Below, in pieces: positions 20,641 to 32,769 of a stretch of 64,000 bases of DNA. Location of the stretch: contig NC_065404.1 of the NCBI RefSeq assembly GCF_024362695.1, positions 5,124,604-5,188,603 of the forward strand. The letters run 5' to 3'. A program made the position numbers and the translations under genes. Below the pieces are notes generated by a model. It worked only from the letters and a program-made list of their open reading frames with translations. It was not told the DNA's origin and ran no database searches. Source of the DNA: Pectinophora gossypiella (lineage: Eukaryota; Arthropoda; Insecta; Lepidoptera; Gelechiidae). How positions within the stretch are numbered: position 1 is the stretch's first letter; each line of letters opens with the position of its first letter.

Positions 20641-22140
20641 ACTTATGTACCTAAAGGTAGTATTATTCCTTATTCTACTTATGCCTGTAGTAAAATGACT
20701 CCAAGCACTTTTTTTCTCAGTCTTCAATATACAATATTATATTACAGAAACATAAGCACTTCGGTAATAAAATAGCAGCAATTGTCCGTTAATTTAATCT
20801 TACTTCCTTTACGGTTCCGTAAGTGAATAATACGGGTCCGTAAAATGCGACTGTCAGTTTTCTTGTAATTTTAAAGCTGAATTGTTCCACTTCATTAGCG
20901 AGGCATTGTTTAGCCGTACCTTCCTCGCTTTGGTCCCATCCGATTTCTACGATCTACGTACATATGTTCCTATATGAAAGCAAATTATGTCTCCGATGGA
21001 AGTTCATTTTGTCTTGGACATTCGCGGGTTTTACCCCTTGCACGCTGGAAGATAAAAATAAAAAGCTTATAAGTAATTCATTTTGGGTAAGTACTTAGCT
21101 CCTTTGCAATACAGTATTATTTTACAAGTTTTCCTATGTAATATCATAATGTATACGCAATATAGAAGATAAGACGAAGCCTGTGCCGCTCTCTGCAGCG
21201 CTGGTTGAACGTATTTTGCAAGAAATCTAATAACCCAAGAGTGGACCGCGTTGGATTCAATTTGTACAATGTACGAGCTCTCAGTAGCTCGAGCTATAGA
21301 GCTCTGTACAACGGTGGATGCTGGAGACAGCGCTAATTTGCTTTCAGACCCACCCTGTTTGTTCAGTAGAAAACACGCTGAGAATACAACAGGCCTTTGT
21401 CGAACGCAATCTAACGCTTATAGTCAGCTGTATACAGCACTGTGAGGAATTTAACACAATCTCTTATAGCTTAGAGAAGTGGTTTTCTGGTAGAGTTGGG
21501 CGTTTTATTTCGGAACTGTAAAAGTTTATTGTTTTTCACGAAAGTAAATTACTTAGTGTGTTGTCCACAATTTGTGAAACTTCCCGTCTGAGTAGGTACA
21601 GATTGGGTCGTGAGTTTAGTTCAAGTATGTAGAAAAAGCCGCTCCTAAAAAAAGCCGGTCAAGTGCGAGTCTGACAAGATGATATAAGGGTTCCGCTTTT
21701 CCTTCTGAAGTTCGGAACCCTAAAAAAGAAAAAAATGCATGTAGGTAATACAGTACGTGTAATCAATAGCATGCTGCGACGGTGTGGAACGACCAACAAT
21801 TCAAACATTGATATAGACGTGGGAAACTACCAAACACAAACTTAGACGGCTGAATTCGAATAGCTAGGTCGGTAGGTATTTCTATAAAGTGGCGAACTCG
21901 CTCTTCCAAATTAATTCAGGAGCCGACTTCATCAAATAAGTCGCAGTGCGTTACAGCTTTCAGTTAGAATTTCACTCAGCTGAAGCGTACGCCACGTTCA
22001 GTTTTTATTGCGGTGAGGGACCGAATAGGCTGAATAGCGCTCAACCCGTGCCACTTCGATGAGAGGTTTTGGCGCGTAAATTCGCAATCATGAGATGCTA
22101 CTTTCGTTCACGTACTACAGGAATATTCAATACATAAAAT
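20641..22140. other. Gene-free stretch, mostly unique DNA
   Basis: No conserved reading frame seen. 21645-21728 is a short copy of the repeat also found at 34440-34858 (gtcaagtgcgagtc and ggaaccctaaaaa). 21270-21310 is rich in GAGCTC palindromes. The rest shows no recognisable feature. Confidence 0.45.
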
Positions 22141-22144
22141 ATAC

Positions 22145-22440
22145 ATAAACTCACGCCTGTTTCCCACCGGGGTAAGCAGAGACTATGGAATTCCATTTGC
22201 TTCGACTCCACATTCATCAATCGTTTCATACACGCATGCCAACCTTCGCTTTATATACTGCTTTCATAATCCTATTATCCTTCATCCGCTCTACGTGTCC
22301 AAACCAACTTAACATTCCCTTCTCAATCTTAGTCACTATATTATCTTTTACACCACATCTCTCTCTATCACTCAATTTAACACCGCAAAAAAGGATATTT
22401 AGGTTATGCTGTACCTTCTCAAAATATGTGATCTACTCCT
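22145..22440 (-). mobile_element. LINE ORF2 C-terminal fragment and 3' end
   Basis: The - strand reads IEKGMLSWFGHVERMKDNRI, the conserved C-terminal segment of RTE-like LINE reverse transcriptase proteins. It then runs into the family 3' end (caaatggaattccatag, ccccggtgggaaacaggcg). Other 3' ends of this family lie at 4616, 31082, 32280 and 33415. Confidence 0.78.
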
Positions 22441-24795
22441 AGACTATTAAGTACCTACGTTGCGGTTAATGAACCAGTAGTATATGATACAACACTAGCC
22501 TTCTCCTCTGCCCGGAAAATCCAAACTTAACATTAAACATTTGCGACCCCGGAATGTACCATCTAAGTACATTTTTAGCTTGAAAGCTTTCTGAAGTCAA
22601 CCGAAGTTGACGAAGATCGGCGGTCATTTCCTCATCGGAGCAGAACCTCTCCGACTTATTTGTAGCCACTATTGGGGTCAATATTAACATAAAACTGTAG
22701 TTTCGGTATTGAGTGCAACTGTTACAGGGTTTGACCCTAATTTGATCTACAGCATTCAAAGCCCAACCTACTTTACATTTATCTACCACGCTGAATATAG
22801 AATGCAATAAAATTAAATAGGACATATCCTCAATATAAACAGCAATGAAGTGGTAAATCTTCGAATAGGTAATGTTCCCATGAAACATTTCCCCGATTGT
22901 TATAGTGCTAACATTATTATTTAGGGTATTGACAGTTGAACGAATTTACAGCGCAAACATTCGCCGACGTTGTTTTCAATCTCGTATGAGTTTATTGAAA
23001 AATTGTTTCCAGCCCGCCTATTATCGCCGATAAAATGACTTTCTTTGTTCTCTAAGCTGCAGTATAGATGAAGAAAGAATATTCCAATCGCCTCGGCTTT
23101 TACCGACCAGTTTCATAAGAGCTGCCCTAGTGCTCTTGACACATGAATACCCAGGTGGTAGGAAGGTTTACAATGAAGCAACACAGCTCTTTGTAAGTGG
23201 TTTTGCTGCGCGGTGTTTTCAATTTACGTGCCTATCAGTGTCTTCTACGTGAGTATAAGTCTTCATTAAAAAAATGAATATATAAACTTAAAAAGCAAAA
23301 ATATATTTTACTGACCTCTGAGGCTTGTATGGTAATAGGAGCTGAGTTTATTTATATCGAATACTATAGCAGACAATATACATACCGTATACGTACCGTA
23401 CCTTAAAACGTAGCATTTAAACAGGTGTATAAGATACATTCCTTTCCGAATGAATAATTAATCGAGCTCATGGGATTCTATTTCCGGAACCATACTCTAC
23501 GGAACTATATTTCATCGTATTAATACTGTTCTGACGTTACCAAAATACTACAAAAGCCTCGTATGCTACAAAAGAGATTATACTCCGGAAAGGAAGTCAT
23601 TATAGTGTAGGCAAGGCACATAATTCAAAGGTCTGCAAAACTTGGTCCTCAAGGAAATAAATTCTCTCATATTATTTGCATTACGCTCTTTTATGACTCG
23701 TAAAATAATAACTGGTAATAGAATATGGATGTGCATACCGTGCTCGCGGAACGTTAAAGAATGAAAATACGTGAATAAATTATTATAATTGTGTTGGCAA
23801 CACTCTTAGCATCTTTTTGCTAACATTGTATATTGATGTCGTACATAATTATATACTGATCAATAAACCTGATTACAATGCGTGGCGGATGTGGAAAAGT
23901 ATTCTAATTTGTAACACTGCGCTTCGAATAAATTACGCCAAAACCAAATAAAGGACAGTCTCACAAAGTGAAATGTCCCCGTCGGGAATCGAGCTGGGGC
24001 GCCCAGATCGTCAGCCCGAGAACGTTTTATCTCAATGGAGTTGGTACCTACGAGGAGTACCTACTTCATTTACGATATTCTTAAATCGTTTTAGCTATGC
24101 CTACCTCACAGTCAAAGGCTTACGTCAAATATACGACAGGAAAAGCAACTCATATCCCCATTTCAACGCGGTAAGAACCCGTTATTATGTGCTTTAATTA
24201 GGAAAAGCAACATCACGATTGTCCGATAAATAAGCAATATCCAAACAAAACGTAAATTTATGACCACAAAAAGATTGTTTATAAGGACGTGGTTAAGTGT
24301 TCGCCACTTAGTACTTATTGCTGCTTCAGCTTTACATAATGAACGTGGCTGAACAGGCCTCCCACTCACCTCCAGCCCTCGCTAATTCTAAGAAAAACTC
24401 AAGTGTCGCCTTTTCTTTATTGTGACCTCAAATTAGGACCCCGTCGAACAATGCCCGACTATAATACACACTCATACCTATCATTCTCGCAAAATTACTA
24501 CTTGTTTACACGAAATCAGGCATATAGGTAGGTACCTAGTAATAGTAGTTGCGTTGGATGTGTGGTTGATATAGACAAATAAATCTAGGAAGAGAAGTAG
24601 AATAGAATAGAAATCATTTAGTTTAGATATAAGTAGGTGAACATAATTAAACCTATCTCAAAACGAACATGAGCTCATCAAAGTATTGCGACACTCCAAC
24701 ATTGTGGGAGTACCAGAACGCTGATTTTCAGCTGTGCCCCAGAAGTAGAATACGTGTGGTGCTAGTCTAACTGGATGGGCCTGGGTTCTTCTTCC
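22441..24795. other. Gene-free stretch, unique AT-rich DNA
   Basis: One 140-codon frame on the - strand (22466-22888) matches nothing I know and has no splice or promoter context. No repeat family member was recognised between 22900 and 24790. Confidence 0.4.
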
Positions 24796-24958
24796 TTTGT
24801 GCAGGTTGTGAGGTAAATGACCCAACTTATCAACCCCGGTGTCAGGGTTACTGTTAAGCCACCATAAGGTCCGACTGGCTTAAGTAAATACTACATACTT
24901 ATTAATTAAGTAACTAGTAGCCTGAGCGATTGTCCTCCGAATCACGCATATGCACAAT
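24796..24958 (-). mobile_element. SINE S1, diverged headless copy
   Basis: gcaggttgtgaggtaaatga, ccggtgtcagggttactgtt and tagtagcctgagcg follow the S1 order in reverse orientation, with many changes. The M2 MITE follows directly. Confidence 0.7.
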
Positions 24959-25324
24959 GGCCCCGATTCCTAATTTTATTTTAAGTTATACCCATCATTT
25001 TCTTATCCGCCGAGAAAGAAAGGGACGGATGATTGACAGCTCGTAATTTTAGGAAGAATGAGTAAATGAATGAATAACCCGGGCGAATCAAAAAGGTATC
25101 TCGCTGGTATGCAAACCGTTTGACGTGTGCTGTCAACTTAATTCTGTCGGGTTATTAGTCAATGCAAAAGTTTTCGACGGTTGTTCTAGATTTCTGCTTT
25201 AAATTGACGTGTGTTCTATAAATTTTATGCTTGTCGATTACCCGTCCCTTTCCTTTTCCGCGGATAAGAAAATGACAGGTATAACTTAAAATAAAATTAG
25301 ATGGTGTGTACAGGAATTAGCACC
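24959..25324. mobile_element. MITE M2, full-length copy
   Basis: Left ggccccgattcctaatttta and right taaaattagatggtgtgtac are inverted; the inner arms aaagaaagggacgg and ccgtccctttcc also pair. About 366 bp. Confidence 0.85.
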
Positions 25325-25837
25325 AATATAAGTCTAATATCAATGTTCACACCGGCTCTAGGAACTTTGTGGATTCCTTACAACATTACGAAACTATTTG
25401 AAATGATTAGGCTTTTACACTACACCAAACATACAGACAACATAATACCATAAACAGGCGTTTAATCGTTATTGCGCGAGCAATTAATAACATTAGGCGA
25501 CATTCCAATTCGCTTGACGTTCCATTTGGCGCATACATATTTACGCACTCCGTTCCAAAGCCTGTTTCATACGGCCATTAGTTTCTGGGATGATAGCAAA
25601 CCGTCAATGGATAATTTACGTGGCGGAAACTGCTCTGGCCGCCTGCCAAGCGGTGAGGGGGGCCTCTGTACACAAGACATGGAAACAATCCTCTCCTCGG
25701 GTAACTGACACACAAATACCAACATTATATCCACCATAATACTCCACTACAAATTGTTGTAGTGTTGTGAACCGAAACGTGATTGTGGCCAATCCGTATA
25801 TATAAAAGTACTCTGTGGACTAAATTTGGTAGATACC

Positions 25838-26092
25838 ATGGTATAAGAAGACCACTATGCTCAATCCTATGACAAGCCGCCATTGCCAGCCCATTGATGA
25901 CGCAAGTGTTACCATTAAATTAGTATGTCCAACATTCCAAGCAATAATTAATTGTTAATTTTCAATAATAAAAGTTACGTCCTTGGAATGGTGGAGGTAC
26001 CAATTAATGCTAACGCAGTGATAACACTTACGGCGTCAAAGGGCAATGGCGGCTTGTTATAGGATTGAGCATACCTGGTTTTCTTATACCAT
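25838..26092. mobile_element. Palindromic MITE M4
   Basis: taccatggtataagaagacc and tgctcaatcctatgacaagc on the left are inverted on the right as ggcttgttataggattgagc and ggttttcttataccatg. About 255 bp; the arms pair over some 50 bp each. A fragment of one end recurs at 26578-26615. Confidence 0.8.
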
Positions 26093-26177
26093 GATTAAAT
26101 GTAGGTAATTAAAATTATGGTGATGCGTAAATTACTATTACTTGTCACATATATAAACATTGAAACTGTAAGTAAAT

Positions 26178-26440
26178 CTTTTTTTTTTTTTTGACGTGAC
26201 TTATTGTAGATTTGCCGCAGATGGCATTAACTACTTGGCCGGACAAATGGGGAGCGCTGAAGGCTCTCACCCGGTACAACGTTTAAGACAACAGGCCTGA
26301 GGGTGCCCAGTTGGGCGCGAACCTCGGCTCAGGGCGTCGTCTGAGAGGAAAAATATTTGAAAGAATTAATCGACCCTAGTGGGTCGATAGCGATAAGCGC
26401 TGAATGAGGGAAATCGTCGACCACGCCGGCGGGGAAATCT
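26178..26440 (-). mobile_element. S3 retroposon, long copy
   Basis: Starts with a T run and tgacgtgacttattgtag, continues as gacaaatggggagcgctgaa and ggtgcccagttgggcgcgaa, and ends near caccgcgccggcggg-like sequence at 26440. Very similar to 20397-20640. Confidence 0.82.
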
Positions 26441-27575
26441 TTTACTAAAAATTCAAAAATTCCTTGCAAAGTAAATATAAAAAACATTGGTTGTGGGTGA
26501 TTTATTTATTACGAAATGGCAACACAGGGCGGAATGACGACAGCTGGGCTAACCTTGAAATGTTAGCTGTCAGTTTTGAGCAAACCTGGTTTTCTTATAG
26601 ATACCATGGTAGATCAAACTCACCAGATCAAAACTCGGTTACTTACGTTTCTCATGACGGAATCTCGTCATGGCATTGATTTATCAATCTCTAAAGATCT
26701 CCATCTTATCTGTCTCTTAACAATTTTGCCACAGATATGCTAATCCCCTTCGTCATTCGGTTCAAACTTTACTAATCGAGGGAATAACAACATTAAAATT
26801 CCGCCATCTCGGAAAACGGGCCTAATTAATTCAACAATTGAATTATTTCATTGCAAAATTGACTTAAGGTGTTCCGTTCGATCGATTCCGTCGCTGTTTC
26901 AGGTTAAAGAAATCTTTATTCTAAGAAATTTACATTTCACTTCATGAGAACTTATAAACTAACTTAATGTGAACAAAATATAAACGGTGAGCGTGCATGA
27001 GTTGTAATAGGCTACTTGACACTCAGTGAAACGATAACAACACCTTGAGTAACTTAAACAAACTTATTTCGTAAATAAGGCAAAAGAAAAATGGTATTTT
27101 TGGCAGCCACTTTGATACGAAGTAAGAAAACAAAAAGAAGAGGGCATTCACAAAAAACACAACAGTTCGCACGTAATATGGAGGTGCTTAGCAGTACGAA
27201 TATTTTTTATTTATTTATTTCAAAAATTAAGTACAAACAGTGATTAAACTAACTAGCATCGTTAAACCATGGTTTGTGTCGATGCTAGGTATCTACGATG
27301 TCCGTCTTACATTATACATAGATAAGTAGGTAACAAAAACTTGTGGGTAAGCAAAAGGTAAACAAACATTTTGTGCAGTTCGTGTCTCGGCTACGCATCG
27401 CAGAGCGCAAGCAAGTGATATGATAATAGAATAGTGCGTAGCGTAGTAATTACCTACATTGTTTAAGGTCGAAATTATAAAAAAATCGTTAAAAAATCTT
27501 TTAAGTTAAACGGTTTTATTTTATGTGCACTGAAAACTAGTATATAAATAAATAGTTACTTAGCTATCAACCTAC
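26441..27575. other. Gene-free stretch
   Basis: Contains an M4 end fragment (26578-26615) and otherwise AT-rich DNA with no conserved frame or repeat that I recognise. Confidence 0.4.
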
Positions 27576-27576
27576 G

Positions 27577-27713
27577 TAGGTGGTCCCGGTCATTACTATC
27601 TCTGATGGTAGTAGTCATAACATGAACCATGTCAGCGGCCAAAAGGCGGTTCATGAAAAACAATAACACCAGGGTTTGCTTGGTAGGTAAACTAAGCAAC
27701 CCACACCATAACA
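27577..27713 (+). mobile_element. SINE S1 fragment
   Basis: gtggtcccggtcattac, catgaaccatgtcagcgg and cacaccataac follow the S1 sense strand. Confidence 0.65.
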
Positions 27714-27814
27714 AGTAGGTATTTTGAACTTCTACTTCAGAAATATTTTAGTACTAGGCAGAATAGCTTTTAAGCATATTAGACTAAAATAAAACCGTAC
27801 GGGTTGAGCTAAAT

Positions 27815-27908
27815 CTTCTTCTATCGTGTGGGTTGTGAGGTGGAGTACCAACCTTATCAACCCTGGTGTCAGAGTTTCTATTGAGCCGCCAAAGGCCCCT
27901 GACATGGC
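27815..27908 (-). mobile_element. SINE S1 fragment
   Basis: ttcttctatcgtgtgggttg to ggcccctgacatgg, reverse orientation, truncated at about 95 bp. Confidence 0.8.
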
Positions 27909-28085
27909 ATGCAATGGCTAAATAAAACCGTTTAATAAAAATGTCAGATGTTCTTATTATAATAATACCTACATACAGATACTGCTGGGCAAATACCTTC
28001 CCCCGTTACAAGGACGTAGGAGCATCACCCTACATTGTACTGCTGTCGCGGTTTTGTAAAGAAACTTCCTGACGATCGCAATACA

Positions 28086-28879
28086 AATGAGGGACTTCCC
28101 GACTACGTTCACCAAAGACAATATAGATGGCGTTGTACACCTTTAACGTGATAATTACCTATTTTCTCATTACTCGGGTACATAATTATTCCAAAATACA
28201 ATGGCCCCGATTCCTGCAGACACCGCCTAATTTTATTTTAAGTTATATCCGTCATTTTCATATCCGTCGAAAAGGAAAGGGACGGATGATTCACAGCTCT
28301 TAATTTTAGGAAGAATGAGTAAATGAATGAATAACCCGGGCGAATCAAAAAGGTACGTCGCTGGTATGCAATCCGTTTGACGTGCTGTCTACTTAACTGT
28401 GTCAGGTTATTGACTGATGTAAAATTTTTAGACGGTTGGTTTAGATTTGTGCTTGAAATTGACGTGTGTTCCATAAATTTTATGCTTGTCGATTACCCGT
28501 CCCTTTCCTTTTCGGCGGATAAGAAAATGACAGATATAACTTAAAATAAAATTAGATGGTATTTACAGGAATTAGCACCATTGTAATGGCAGAAGCATGT
28601 ATAAAAATAATTGTTGCTTGATATTTGGATCACATTACGTATAGAATTATGTTGCTACCTATATTGTTTATCTTTATTTTGAACACAATAATAATGTGTG
28701 GAAGATGTAATTGTGCGTGGGTGTAATAAAACAGAAAAACAGTCAATCAGTTATATCCAAAAACAAAGATAAAGAATCCGCTGTACAGATTTTCCTTCGT
28801 TTAACCTTTTAATTTCATGGATAACAGACATGCCATCAGTATTTTTTTTGAGGAACGTAGCCTGCAAAATTCCCTCATT
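28086..28879. mobile_element. MITE M6 interrupted by MITE M2
   Basis: Outer ends aatgagggacttcc (28086) and ttccctcatt (28879) are inverted, with gactacgttc and gaacgtagcc just inside. The left arm holds atatagatggcgttgtac, as at 52880. A complete M2 copy fills 28203-28580. A second M6 copy is at 52849-53518. Confidence 0.75.
28203..28580. mobile_element. MITE M2, full-length, nested in M6
   Basis: ggccccgattcctgcagaca opens the element and tttacaggaattagcaccat closes it; inner arms ggaaagggacgg and ccgtccctttcc pair. Confidence 0.85.
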
Positions 28880-28900
28880 GCTGTAAACTCCCACAGAGCC

Positions 28901-29152
28901 TACTTCTTCTTCTGTCGTGTGGGTGTGAGGTGGATTACCAACCTCATCAACCCTGGTGTCAGGGTTACTAATCAGCCGCCAAAGGGCCCTGACATGACTC
29001 ATGTAACGAATATGTATTTACATCAGTAAATAGTAACCGGGACCAACGGCTTAACGTCACTTCCGAAGCACGGATCGTCTTACTTTCGGACAATCAGGTG
29101 ATCAGCCTGTAATATCCTAACCAAAATAGGGATCACAAAGTGGTTTTTGATA
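28901..29152 (-). mobile_element. SINE S1, headless copy
   Basis: cttcttctgtcgtgtgggtg through accctggtgtcagggttact and accgggaccaacggcttaac to gggatcacaaagtgg. The tRNA-like head is missing. Confidence 0.85.
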
Positions 29153-29324
29153 TTAGAAATAATAAAAAAAAAACAAGTGGTATGGAAATTCCAACTTCGG
29201 TCTTCGCAAAATAAAGCACGCGTTGTACTAGGCAATAAAGTTTACATAGTAAGTACCTACGGTTTTATTTTTACATGGCGTCGTAAATTTTAACAGTGCG
29301 TCTGCGGCTTTGATAGGAGCAGTC

Positions 29325-29760
29325 AGGTCCAGAAGATAATCTCTCTCTTTTGGATCGGTCCCTCATATCTGAGGATCGTGGTCAGCATCAGTGTTACACC
29401 TGGAGCGCCTTCATGCTGACTCTCTTGGGAAAATAGAAGCAGTGGTTTCCCGTTGCCTTCTGCCCCAGATGTTTTTAAAGTTATTTAAACTCTAAGGCGG
29501 CTGTTGCCTCTACGGTCGGTTGGCCGACCGGTGGTATGGTTATACCGCCATTGCTCGGTCACCAGAGCCTCGTCCGTTATCTAGCAGGGAGCACCGCGGC
29601 GCCCAGTGGACACCGCCGCCAGCGACTCATAACGAAGCACCGACGCGCGCAGGTGAGGTTGGCAGTTGGGCCGGATATAGGTGTTCTTTCCATTCTCCCC
29701 TTACTCCCCCAGGAGATAATACCTTGTGTCAATACCAGCGATAGATAACACTGAGTACCG
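29325..29760. mobile_element. LINE-derived fragment with a GC-rich block
   Basis: 29330-29420 is the reverse of the ORF2 end seen in gene B intron 2 (ggtccctcatatctgaggat, cgtggtcagcatca). The following 29490-29760 is GC-rich with a cggtcggttggccgaccg palindrome and no conserved protein. It is probably further retroposon sequence, not a gene. Confidence 0.5.
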
Positions 29761-30117
29761 GCTAACGAGTAACGAGCACTCTATACACATCTACACAGTT
29801 GACAGCTGTATCTAATACGTATTTGTTTGTACATATTAGGTAGTAATATTTTACAAGTCCCTATGGGCCGCGTAATTTATTATAAACACTAAATTAATAA
29901 TAGTTGAAAATTGGATTTAACTTTAACTGTCTTCCACACAAGCTCATAAACATGGGGGTACTAATCACTCCTAGGGTGGTATTAGGGTGGTAGCTGAGAC
30001 TGCCCTCAAGACCATGCTCAAGTCTCTGTTTTTATATGAGAACTGTCACATTGACACGATCTTGAGAGCAGTCTCGAAGCTGATATTAGTTTATTAATAC
30101 CGCCCCTAGTATATAGA

Positions 30118-30195
30118 GAGTTAATACTATCTCTCTAGCGTTTTCACGTTTTTACAGGGTCCGCTTACCTAATCTGCAGATTCGACAGGTTACTG
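30118..30195 (-). mobile_element. SINE S2 fragment
   Basis: gcgttttcacgttttt, gggtccgcttacctaatctg: the 3' end of S2 in reverse orientation. Confidence 0.65.
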
Positions 30196-30282
30196 GTTTG
30201 TCCGATACAGCTAATATACGTATTGTACAAAATCATACTTCAAGAAAAAATCTTCTGGATAAACTTGCCATCGTGGTGCCAT

Positions 30283-30345
30283 AATGCTCCGGCCAAGTAG
30301 TTAATGCCATCTGCGGCAAATCAACAATAAGTCACGTCAAAAAAA
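30283..30345 (+). mobile_element. S3 retroposon, 3' end only
   Basis: ggccaagtagttaatgccat, ggcaaatcaacaataag, cacgtc plus a run of A. It is flanked by ggtgccataatgc on both sides (about 30268-30280 and 30348-30360), a target duplication. Confidence 0.82.
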
Positions 30346-30430
30346 AAGGTGCCATAATGCGCCGCCTACTTTACCGGACCTTAAGCTTGATACCCACAGA
30401 ACCCTTGCGATGGATGTATATGTACCAATG

Positions 30431-30756
30431 CTTCTTCTTCTTGTATCGTGTGCGTTGTGAGGTGGATGACCAACCACATCACCCCTGGTGTCAGGGTTAA
30501 TATTGAGCCGCCAAAGGCCCCTGACGTGACTCATGTACCGACTACGTACCTACTCACATCAGTAAGTAGTAACCGGGACCAACGGATTCCGAAGCACGGA
30601 TCATGTTACTTTTGGACAATCAGGTGATCAACCTGCAATGTCCTATCCAAAGTAGGGATCGCAATGTGATTTTTGTGATATGTCCCCACCGGGATTTGAA
30701 CCCGGGACCTCCGGATCGTGAGCACAACGCTCAACCACTGGACCGCAGAGGCCGTT
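30431..30756 (-). mobile_element. SINE S1, full-length copy
   Basis: From cttcttcttcttgtatcgtg to the complete head gggatttgaacccgggacct, tgagcacaacgctcaacc, ggaccgcagaggccg. On the - strand the head has A-box-like (gtggttgagcgttg) and B-box (gggttcaaatcc) promoter elements, which marks a tRNA-derived SINE. Confidence 0.88.
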
Positions 30757-31081
30757 GTATCAATTGAGAATACATTTGAGAGCTATGTTATGTTATATTA
30801 CACAGAGCCGGAAAATGCAATGGAAGAGTTAATAAGGTTTCCTAATAAATTCCACACCCAGGCCTTCCTGACCTGCTCTCGTAGATATGTTTGCAGACCG
30901 TGTAGCAAGCACAGCGTAGGTACACATAAGATACTTTATCTCGTTCCCGGTCTGCTGGAAGAGACTTCTACTTGAAATAAGCTGAACCGTTTACTCTCTT
31001 GGGTTGGTCTAATCGCTTTTATATCTTTGTTTTGTGTACAATACACTGTTAAATAAGTGAATACCTACCTGTTCGACTAGG

Positions 31082-31200
31082 CAATGACCACGGAATTCCA
31101 CTTAGAACGATCCTGATACACCACTTTCGCTTCTCCCACTCTCATCAAAGACTTCCTGCATTTTCGCCGGTTTACTCTATCGGTCGGTGTCGATTTCGAG
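31082..31200 (-). mobile_element. LINE 3'-end fragment
   Basis: cacggaattccacttagaac and gatcctgatacaccactt, then ctcatcaaagacttcctgc: reverse copy of the family at 22145 and 32280. Confidence 0.6.
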
Positions 31201-31614
31201 TCGGTATACCTACCTATATGGTACATCCTTCGGGGAGACTCCACTTTTGCACCCCAAACACCCTAAGAACACCCTTACACCTCCCAGTCTGTTTGGCATT
31301 CCAAATCGAATGCAGGTTGAAGTAGAAAGCAATTTTAAAGACGTTAAACATTGAGTTCCCATGAAAACAGAAACTTTACCTGGAACTTTGCGCAATACCT
31401 ACGCGATTGTGATTAAGATTTATGGGCAAAATTTTGATCCTCATTATAAACTCGTATTTCAGGCACAACTTGGTATTTGGTTTCTCAAGGTTTTCTCGCA
31501 GATATTGTACTTTATAAGAAACTCTAGATGGCACCTACAAAACTCAGTAAATCAGTTTGTCATGTTTTTAATTTGATCTAGTTAATCCAAGGCTTGGTTT
31601 GGGAAGTCCTCAAT

Positions 31615-32010
31615 CAATCGGAGGGGGTATAGAGCCTCCACTGCGGGTTGGTGGAGTAATATTAGTGCAATAATATTAGTACTACTACCTTTGGCTTTTG
31701 GTTTTAGTTTCATACAAGACCCGGCCCCAGGGGTACAGAGTCACATTCTCTACCCTCCACTGGGGCAATTCCTCAGATTGGTTCAGTCAGATTATTTTCT
31801 CTTTGTGGGTTGGTGGAGGTTTTTTTATGGCTGTGACCAACGGCTCAACTTGCCCTCCGACCGATGCACGGAATCATCATACTTTTTCTGACAATCAAGT
31901 GAATCAAGAGTGCAATGTCCTTACCAAACAAAAGACACACTCGATTCTCGAATGAACCTCCACAGATCCGAAATTCCAACTCTAACCACTACACCACGGA
32001 GGCTGTTACA
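31615..32010 (-). mobile_element. Composite SINE-like repeat
   Basis: 31615-31660 carries cactgcgggttggtgga, from the common lepidopteran repeat also at 2700. 31835-32010 runs ccaacggctcaacttgccct to cactacaccacggaggctgt, a diverged relative of S1 with a different middle part. Confidence 0.55.
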
Positions 32011-32279
32011 TACCTAAGCTTAAACTACACACACACATACATTATACATAATGAAATTCAGTTTGTTTTTTACGGTTTCACGCCTCATCCGATCATCATG
32101 AATGCATGAAATTTGCATACTCGTTGTCAATGGTGGGCTACAGAAATTGACATAAGTTAGAAGAAAAAAAAACTTACCACGATAACCTAAGTCCACGTCG
32201 AAGACCCGGGCAATAACTACTATTAGTAGGTAAGTGTAAGGATGTAAATAAAAGAATATAGAGGGTTGACCTTCAAACA

Positions 32280-32425
32280 GGTATAGAAAAGATCTACTCT
32301 GAACCGGCGAGCGTGTAGGAAACGATTGATGAGTGCACAGGAAGCAAGAGAAATATGTCAGGATCTAAGTAAAATAGAATTCCATAGCTAACCTCGATAG
32401 GAAATAGGCGTGAGTTTATGTATGT
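32280..32425 (+). mobile_element. LINE 3'-end fragment
   Basis: ctactctgaaccggcgagcg, gaaacgattgatgagtgc, atagaattccatagc, ggaaataggcgtgagtttat and a tgtatg tail: 3' end of the family whose ORF2 piece is at 22145. A shorter copy is at 33415-33512. Confidence 0.7.
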
Positions 32426-32499
32426 AAATAAGAAGAAAACAAAACAAAAAGAAAAAATGTCTGTAAATGGAATATATCAGGACCTGATGTAAGTTTTCA

Positions 32500-32765
32500 T
32501 AGCCGGAGGAATCGTGGGAGCCCAGTTGGAGAACGCTTGACTCTCGTGAGGTCGCAGGTTCGAATTCAAACTTTCGAACTTTCGAATTCATGTTTGAAGA
32601 AAAATATCGTGGGGAAACCAACATTCCCGAGAAGTGCATTTTCCAAGGTACGTGACTTAACCTGTATTGGGCTGGTTTTCGCTTAGCGGGTTAAAAGGTC
32701 AGACAGGCAATCGCTTCTGTAAAAAACCGGACCCACTAAAACTTCAGGTTAGGTAAGAGAGTAAG
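32500..32765 (+). mobile_element. SINE S2, full-length copy
   Basis: tRNA-like head (gggagcccagttggagaacg, B box ggttcgaattc), then gaagaaaaatatcgtggg, ctgtattgggctgg and ctaaaacttcaggttagg. Confidence 0.8.
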
Positions 32766-32769
32766 GTTT

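Noticed and set aside
22466..22888. 140-codon frame on the - strand
   Set aside because: It has a real ATG and no stops, but no recognised domain, no splice context and no neighbouring exon. Chance or an old element is as likely.
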